Both the position numbers and the translations under genes were made by a program. DNA of 64,000 nucleotides from Eretmocerus hayati (Eukaryota > Arthropoda > Insecta > Hymenoptera > Aphelinidae), in assembly GCA_029851415.1 (NCBI GenBank), contig CM056743.1, positions 35,108,714 through 35,172,713 on the forward strand, read 5' to 3'. This document shows, piece after piece, positions 57,917-64,000 of the stretch. Positions within the stretch are counted from its first letter, which is position 1. The number at the start of each line of letters is the position of its first letter. Below the pieces are notes generated by a model, which ran no database searches, was not told where the DNA came from, and saw only the letters and a list, made by a program, of their open reading frames with translations.

Positions 57917-60028
57917 TTAAAAATCTTGGGTATGAAGCAATGGAAAAATGAAAAAAGTGTCATCTAGCATCATTCGGAAAGCTTTCTGACGAATATGTTT
58001 AACAGAATATTCAATCAGATCGTTGCTCAAGGTTCTTGATTTGCACACTCCAATTTCTCTGGAATCGATGAAATAATTATCAAGAGATTCTAATTCCAAA
58101 TACTTTTTACCGAGAATCACAGGTTCTCCCTGATTATTTTTGCAAATGAACTCAATTACTAATATACTGCCATCTTTCAAGTAGCAGCAGTTGTCAGACA
58201 TAAAGGTAGTCAGGATGAAGTTAGACAGTTCTATCATTTCATGAGGAGATGTGTATCCTTGGGGAAGATCCATGGTTGTCGTAGCCTTACACATACGAAA
58301 TGTATTGGGTGGTAAATTTTTGGATTTGTTCATCTTTACTTGATTGATTGCTAGCTCATTTATCCTATTAATAACTTGGCTTAGAACGTTTGTACCACTT
58401 TTTATCATCTTTTTCATTATACGCAGAAAATTTTCGAATCCAATAGCACTGAAATTATCCAAGCTACCAAATCGAAGAACTTCTCGACAAAGATGTGAAA
58501 GATTGTGAACATTAAAAACTTTGTGATGGTCTCCATATAAACGACCCATCTCCTCAATGTAGTACAGGAGCAGAGTGTGAGCGAATTCATTATTTCGCAC
58601 ACACTCATGCGGATCACTTAAAAGACGTGCAGCTAAGTGCAAAGCATTAAAATGAAGCATGCCTTCTGAATTGATGTACTTAGAAAAAATTACTGTTCCA
58701 GAATACAGAAGGTTCGTTCGGTGTTCTGTAGCTTTGAAATGTGGAAACTCGTCAAAACTTCGAATTTTCCGAGCAAATTCAGCGGGAACCCACTTCGTCA
58801 AGCTACAAAAGTCAGCATTGAGCTGTTGCATCAACTGTCCATCGTCAACGCTTTCGATAGCTTTCAAGAACATATCTGTATGCTTTTTAGAACACCCTAG
58901 ATTCAAATGGTGCATCGGGTCTAATGGTACTTGATTTTCTACGTCGCAAATTTCTTCCAAAGGTGAATTTAAGCCGAGATATTGAGGTGGTAAGTCTACT
59001 CTGAAATTTTGAAGAGTTCGTGGTTCGGCATCGACTCTCAAAAACACATTTACGTTAAGCACTTTCCTCGTGCCCTGAATGCATTTTCCACAACGGCTAC
59101 TATGAGAAGGGAAATTCAACAAGAAATTACGAGCAACTGTATCCGCGATCACAGCCCTAAGGCGAACTCTGTAGTGACGATTATTCACATGAAACCCTGC
59201 ATCAGCCAAAACTGTGTACTCATCGTTGAAACGCCTCATAAGCTCGACAGGGTCTGTAGGTTTCTTTGCCCCGTGGTAAAGACCAACCACGAAGAATTCC
59301 GTGAAAACAGGAACATTTCTGACTCGGCCGAGAATCGGCCAAATTTGACTGAACGAACTATTTGAGATCGTCATTCCATCAACGTGAATATCAAACTCGA
59401 TCACATCCGGGAGATCTTCACCGTCATAACAGAGAATTTGATCAACTAAAGCCTGCTTTAAACCATAATGAGCATAAAAACCGGAGCCCATTGCTTCTGG
59501 AGTTACACCATATCTAGGAGTTGACAGAAGAGTCCTCGCATCCATAGGTAGATCAGGATGACCGAATAATCTTAATCCGTGTAACAATTTTGTCAGAGCT
59601 CGTTTACTTATATCAGATTCGTAAAACCATTTGATGAGAAAATCCCTTAAATTTGCCGGATCATCCGCGGCAACAGCAAGATCAAAAACTTCGCGGAGGT
59701 CTGCATCCGCGTGGATTGGTGCATTTGGCCTAATTTCATTTTCATTAACAAGATTGAAATTTCTTGGAGCTACGTTCTCGTTATTTTCGGAATTATTCTC
59801 AGAAAGCCGCTCACGGAAGTCGCGAACTTCTGCGTTCTCTATCGAATCGGGAACAGGACTGGCTGATGACACCATTTCAACGTCATCATCATGGCATATT
59901 GAATGTACTTCAGCCATCCTCACACATCGGCGAACATCAATGAATTGTCTGAAGTCTCGTTGTAAGGCGCGGGCTATTTTAACTCTTTGCCATCTTCCTG
60001 ACAGGTCGAAAAAGCTCTTACGATTCAT
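57917..60028 (-). CDS. Tnp2/EnSpm (CMC)-like transposase, intact
   Basis: A single exon of 703 codons starting at ATG 60028 (MNRKSFFDLSGRWQRVKIAR), typical of insect relatives. The central catalytic region shows FDIHVDGMTISNSSFSQIWP (first Asp region), GKCIQGTR (a CxxC-type remnant) and LDPMHHLNLGCSKK, the counterpart of the Tnp2 D-x-MH-x(n)-G motif. Further on are FNALHLAARLLSD, YGDHHKVFNVHNLSHLCREV and NFSAIGFENFLRIMKKMI, where the Glu may be the third catalytic acid. There are no stops or frameshifts. It should cut and join the CCCAGTGAACA ends in the nucleus. It lies 395 bp upstream of the accessory exons on the same strand. Confidence 0.87.
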   Translation of the reverse strand: MNRKSFFDLSGRWQRVKIARALQRDFRQFIDVRRCVRMAEVHSICHDDDVEMVSSASPVPDSIENAEVRDFRERLSENNSENNENVAPRNFNLVNENEIRPNAPIHADADLREVFDLAVAADDPANLRDFLIKWFYESDISKRALTKLLHGLRLFGHPDLPMDARTLLSTPRYGVTPEAMGSGFYAHYGLKQALVDQILCYDGEDLPDVIEFDIHVDGMTISNSSFSQIWPILGRVRNVPVFTEFFVVGLYHGAKKPTDPVELMRRFNDEYTVLADAGFHVNNRHYRVRLRAVIADTVARNFLLNFPSHSSRCGKCIQGTRKVLNVNVFLRVDAEPRTLQNFRVDLPPQYLGLNSPLEEICDVENQVPLDPMHHLNLGCSKKHTDMFLKAIESVDDGQLMQQLNADFCSLTKWVPAEFARKIRSFDEFPHFKATEHRTNLLYSGTVIFSKYINSEGMLHFNALHLAARLLSDPHECVRNNEFAHTLLLYYIEEMGRLYGDHHKVFNVHNLSHLCREVLRFGSLDNFSAIGFENFLRIMKKMIKSGTNVLSQVINRINELAINQVKMNKSKNLPPNTFRMCKATTTMDLPQGYTSPHEMIELSNFILTTFMSDNCCYLKDGSILVIEFICKNNQGEPVILGKKYLELESLDNYFIDSREIGVCKSRTLSNDLIEYSVKHIRQKAFRMMLDDTFFIFPLLHTQDF

Positions 60029-62650
60029 ACTTGAGACTAGTGAAACTGATAACGAAATGATGATCGGTGAATCGATGGAATGACAGAGAATTGGAATAGC
60101 AAAATAGTTACTGAAAAAGAATCATTGATTGCACTGGTTAAAGAAACTAAGAGCAAAATTGCCCAGCTTGTAACGTCAAACGTGGTATTGGAATAGCTTC
60201 TGAGCTTCGAGATCAGCCAAATTTCCTAAAAAATGAATAATTCAGCATTAAAGCGGACAAAATGTTTCTCGAAGGAAACTTCATGAAATGATTTGTTCGA
60301 TCGAAATAATATATCTTAGCGGAGTAACTCAACTCTTTCGAGAACTTCACCCACAGATTGAATTTATATCAAATAAGCGAAGAAATACCTCAGATATAAA
60401 GGACAGGGAACACATTTGAAACAAGCCTACAATGACATGGGGCATCATCTAGGCCATCAATAGGATGTTATGCCAAACTTACATCGAATTTCCATTTGTA
60501 CTCCGAACAATATGATGATAAGAAGTGTACATGACCATTTTGTGACACTAAAATATCATAACTTTTGAAACAGTGAGATTCGTTTCTTGCTATAAACCAG
60601 ATTACCTCATAAATTGTGGAACACAGGGAAGAATTTGGTGATACTACTCTATACTGCATTTTTCTTACTATTTTTATTACTAACCATTAAAATTTTGTAC
60701 TAGCCAAAAACCATTATATAGAATAAGAGAAATTATATAAAGTAAATGTACCCAACATGTTCCCCTTGAGCCATTTTGCCAATAATTTTGACCCACTTCA
60801 ATATTTGTCAACGTACTTTACCGCAATCTTAAGCACGTTTCAAGATCTTTACAATGATATAAATTAGGTTGATGATAGACCATGCAATTCTGAGATCCGC
60901 ATATAGGGGTATGTTGGATACAGTGGGCATGTTGGGTACACTTACCTTATCTTCAATTGTATTTTCTTGCATGACCAAGAAGGTGAAGATTGTAGGCAAG
61001 GCTATCACTTTCCTCAAAGAAGCTTTTCTATCAATTTGCATACCAAGAGAAGCATGGGGCACAGCCCCCTAACGTACACAGCATAATTCCATTAGGATAC
61101 ATAATTAAAATAAGATGCATCAGGAAACTCAAGCAACAAAGCAACAAGGGAAAAACTTTTGAGCTACACCAATGAGATGTTTATAAGCAGCTCAGCCTTA
61201 ATATGTTTTTCGATGAACTTATACTTTGGAGAGGGCTCAATTGGGCAATGATGTATTCGAATGAAATCTGCTCTTCTTGATCTTCAAGTGTATTTACTTG
61301 AACAATAAGTTCTCATATACACATTCTCATCTTCCTCGTCAACTTCTTCATGTTCATGAAAAGTGAACAAATTTGAAGTCACAAATCTCACCTCGGAGGC
61401 AAGAATTTTTGAAAGATTTGCTACAGAATTTAGACCAAGGCTTTATGTCACATTTGAGTAATTAAGATACTTGAGAGATGTAGAAGTGCTTGAGATATTG
61501 TGCTTAACACATGATACTAGGTGAGTGGCAGTTGATGTGTCGTTACAGAAAGTGTGGAGCTCATGAACTGATATACATAAAGAGTACACCACGCTCTTGC
61601 ATATTTGAAACATGGAAATATGAACAGCAGACAGACTGTGACATTCCAGTGTTGACGCACCATCTGCTCCAGACTTCACTAATTATGACGCTAGGACATG
61701 GTTGTCTTGGTACACATAATATAAACATAGAATGTTGTTTCACTGTCATATTCTGTAGCAATAAATGATGTAACAGTGATGAGTGGAGGATCACCAAGTG
61801 TAAACGACTGAAAACTTCAAATCTCAGAATTTTAATAGAATGAAGCTTATCAAAATGAACAAGATAAAGGTAATGAGCTTGACCACTCAACTTGCATATC
61901 CTCACTTGCCAACTACTCATAACAGGAGCTACTATATTAAGACACCGCAGAGCTATTTCATTGCAATAAAGAGACTGCGGTCATTTGTATAGTGCCCATC
62001 TGACATAGATTTATTAATGGATAATAAATTTAATTGGAATGATAGACGTTTTAATTTGGACTTGGTAATTCCTGACATGATTCTAATAATAAGTTGAAAC
62101 GTTGAACAGATGGAGAAAAAACATGCTGAAGATAACCTCTAAAACTGGCAAAACTGTTCACCAGGTTATATTTGATACGACTTACCTGACAACCGGACTT
62201 TCTGCACCAGAGGAGCCCAAAACTATCAACTGGGAATAATCAGCTATTCCACGCAAAAATATTTGGGGTTTGCCTTTGCAGCTGGAATAATTTATGCACG
62301 CATGCAACTTTGCAAAATCGATGGCGAACACACGTTGTTGCGACCCGCGCAAATTGAGTCCGCGTCTCGTCCGGGAGATGTTTCCGCGATGGATTCGCGA
62401 GAATTCTCGCGCCCGAATTTCCTTGGACATCGTAACGATCCCCGATGGAAATCGTGAAAAAGATTCCCATATTCCGTCTGCAAACAGATCTCTTCTGGAG
62501 ATCCCGGTTTGCGATGCTCGTGGTAAATCTGACAGCGGGGATCTTTTAGATATCGTAAAGATATCTTTAATGCGTTATCCTGTAGAAGATGAAATTCAGA
62601 TGGAGGGACGATATCTGTTGGATATCGCGTCATTGGCGGTGTTCACTGGG
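60029..62650. other. Right 2.6 kb of the inner transposon without firm gene
   Basis: It contains the 208-bp MITE at 60740-60947 and the subterminal repeat region (about 62300-62650, GATATC and AGATCT motifs). A minus-strand frame at 60468-60659 (QYRVVSPNSSLCSTIYEV...SEYKWKFD) ends at a good donor GAT|GTAAGT and could be a 5' exon of the transposase transcript. No domain is recognised. The plus frame 62294-62917 crosses the transposon junction at 62650 and is not a gene. Confidence 0.45.
60740..60947. mobile_element. TA-flanked MITE, GGTAAGTGTACCCAAC family, short copy 3
   Basis: A 208-bp internally deleted copy. It begins AAGTAAATGTACCCAACATG, ends CATGTTGGGTACACTTACCT and is flanked by TA (60738-60739, 60948-60949). 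It retains the TGAGCCATTTTGCC and AACGTACTTTA segments of the long copies. It is nested in the inner CMC-like transposon and therefore inserted after that element formed. Confidence 0.78.
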
Positions 62651-63674
62651 ATAGTACACTCTAAGTCAACTGTAGTTGACCGTAAACTTATCGCAATCAA
62701 GATATCGCGCAAGCGATATCGCATTTGCGAAAACATTGCGATGACTTATCGGAAGGCTGAAATCGCTGGTATGGAATACCTAAATTTCTTCACAATTTCC
62801 AAAAATCATTGTTTTTACAAGCAGAAGTCATGGAATTCTATGAATAAGGTTAATTTTATTTCCAATCATAGCCCAGTCGATATTGAAAGATTCAGGATGA
62901 ACAATCATGGAACTTGACAAAACCATACACCATATAGCGAATCAAATCTTGCAAACTATAATTACGAATTAACATTGTTATAACATTATAAACTCATTAC
63001 AAGAAGGAATATGATTAAGTCTACTCAACTATTTCTACTAGATATTTGAATAGTTCTTATAGCTGAACTACCAACACGACTGACTATACTACGAAATAGG
63101 TTAGGAAACGCTTCTTAGTTCATGATTACAAACAGAGTTTAATTATAACGAGAACTTATTGAAGAGATAGGAGGTGAGGATTTTATACTCAAGTAGAGTC
63201 TCCGAAGATGATGATCGATGCTCGTGCTCACTGTATTATAGCTGGTGAACATTGTCGAGACCGCGTGGAGGTTAGAGCTCGGAGCACGACGTAATTGTCC
63301 GGAAGAGAAAATTCACGGGACACAATTCTTGACGACGATCTCGATGGAGTCGTTCACTAGCTGCCGCGGAAGAGCTGATGATGTGAATCATAGTCGTAGC
63401 CTGGCGGAGATCTAACCGAGATATACGAGAAATGATGAATTCGATGCATGCATATGCATTGCACGCGGAACCCGCCTTTTCTGCCTCTGCGATCATTGAA
63501 AGTCAACTAAAAGTACACTTATGCGCGAGAACTTTTCTAATCGCGCGGGAGAAGAAGAGCGTTGACTTATAGTCAACTTATAGTTAACGTCCAAGCGATA
63601 TCGCTGGCGAGATCTCTTTGCGATGAAAAAGCGATATCGCGAAACTTATCGCGCGATGACTGGTGTTCACTGGG
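62651..63674 (-). repeat. Right palindrome arm (distal 1,024 bp)
   Basis: This is the inverse counterpart of 53015-54038. The remaining 30 bp of the arm lie left of the inner transposon (54129-54158). It ends GGTGTTCACTGGG. Its 74-codon frame (63272-63496, minus) equals that of the left arm. Confidence 0.88.
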
Positions 63675-63734
63675 ATGCGATAACTCAAAAAGTGGACTTT
63701 TAGTTAACTATAAGTTCACTTTGTGTTCACTGGG
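63675..63734 (-). repeat. 60-nt terminal module, right outer copy
   Basis: It is the exact inverse of 54070-54129 and ends GTGTTCACTGGG next to the CA duplication. It shows that two alternative termini (CCCAGTGAACACCAG and CCCAGTGAACACAAAG) were both usable as element ends. Confidence 0.85.
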
Positions 63735-64000
63735 CAAGTCTGGGGCGCCGCCCCCAATGCAAAATTGTGCTTAAAGTTATTAAATTTATTTGGATAAAAC
63801 AGATAACGAGGGAGTTACCGATATATTTCGCATTTCAAATATCATGCATTGTATGTGCATCCACTTTTGGACCCATTAGTGAAGATTTTTTAGAAGTCGT
63901 TACGATCAGAAATAATTTTAATACGAAACCAATATATGAAAATAAAATAACATATCTCTCTATCATGCTCTTCATTTGTTTGATGGTTGAATGATCAATG
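63735..64000. other. Right flank: remainder of the invaded tandem unit
   Basis: It opens CAAGTCTGGGGCG and continues AATTGTGCTTAAAGTTATTAAATTTATT, matching the tandem units at 52690-52760 across the insertion. No gene was recognised in the last 200 bases. Confidence 0.6.

Larger units (their letters stand above)
54161..62650 (-). mobile_element. Inner autonomous-type DNA transposon (CMC/EnSpm-like), 8.49 kb
   Basis: The ends CCCAGTGAACAATAAGATG and (inverse) CCCAGTGAACACCGCC give a perfect terminal repeat of only 11 bp. Subterminal regions on both sides are rich in GATATC, GCGATATC and AGATCT motifs. The flanks are AT/AT (54159-54160, 62651-62652). The undisturbed arm reads GACTTATAGTAC, confirming a 2-bp duplication. 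It carries an intact transposase and a DUF4806-like gene, both on the minus strand. Short ends plus subterminal repeats plus a Tnp2-like transposase match the CMC group. The CCC terminus and 2-bp duplication are unlike classic 3-bp CACTA elements. Confidence 0.82.
53015..63734. mobile_element. Composite transposon: palindromic outer element with nested autonomous copy
   Basis: The outer ends are CCCAGTGAACACCAGTC (left) and the inverse of CCCAGTGAACACAAAGTG (right), flanked by CA (53013-53014, 63735-63736). Neighbouring tandem units read GGTCTCAAGTCTGG without it. The arms 53015-54068 and 54129-54158 plus 62651-63674 are each 1,054 nt and nearly identical reverse complements; the 74-codon frame in each arm is the same and sits 178 bp from each arm end. 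A 60-nt terminal module occupies the centre (54070-54129) and recurs inverted at the right outer edge (63675-63734). The inner element 54161-62650 is inserted in the second arm. Confidence 0.85.

Noticed and set aside
62294..62917. 207-codon plus-strand open frame
   Set aside because: It runs across the inner transposon's right end (62650) into the palindrome arm, so no single ancestral sequence encoded it. It has no domain.

Overview
The window is AT-rich animal DNA and almost certainly an insect nuclear genome. It has spliced genes with GT/AG introns, an arthropod alpha1-type octopamine receptor, a secreted chymotrypsin-fold protease, a jockey/CR1-type LINE and a dense population of DNA transposons. 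A hymenopteran would fit, but the sequence does not prove the order. Nothing bacterial or viral was seen. All host genes found lie on the minus strand.

Layout. 1-7.5 kb: intergenic, with foldback repeats, microsatellites and small MITEs. 7.5-20.0 kb: the last four coding exons of an octopamine receptor gene (OAMB/Oct-alpha1 type), covering the third intracellular loop, TM6-TM7 and the C-tail. Its introns hold MITEs, an array of a short GGGCGTAA motif, a 64-nt hairpin and a strict 10-bp-period satellite. The terminal exon is followed, in the same frame, by a 166-codon GC-rich open extension reachable by TGA readthrough or by an alternative acceptor. Exons for TM1-TM5 are not visible and probably lie beyond the window. 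25.4-38.5 kb: a two-exon model of a secreted S1 protease. Its ~12.2 kb intron holds a Russian-doll nest of DNA transposons. A ~2.1 kb foldback is invaded by a CACT-ended element (TA duplication), a hAT element (perfect 8-bp duplication, dead transposase) and a TTAA-flanked element, and these were themselves invaded. 41.5-45.8 kb: a near-complete LINE with two ORFs. ORF2 lacks an ATG and lies in the -1 frame behind a canonical A_AAA_AAC slippery heptamer. 46-53 kb: repeats, including an 11-bp-period satellite split by a TA-flanked MITE.

53.0-63.7 kb: the most striking region, a composite transposon. An inner 8.49 kb element starts and ends with CCCAGTGAACA. It carries an intact 703-codon Tnp2/EnSpm (CMC)-like transposase and a five-exon gene for a coiled-coil/DUF4806-like protein. 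This copy sits inside a second element of the same terminal family, whose two 1,054-bp arms form an almost perfect palindrome. Both insertions leave 2-bp duplications (AT and CA). Both pre-insertion sites can be read from the window itself, one from the opposite palindrome arm and one from neighbouring units of a ~162-bp tandem repeat.

The transposase and DUF4806 gene are likely the mobile element's own machinery. The receptor and protease are host genes whose introns and flanks have become transposon landing pads. All family assignments come from reading motifs by eye; no database search was run.
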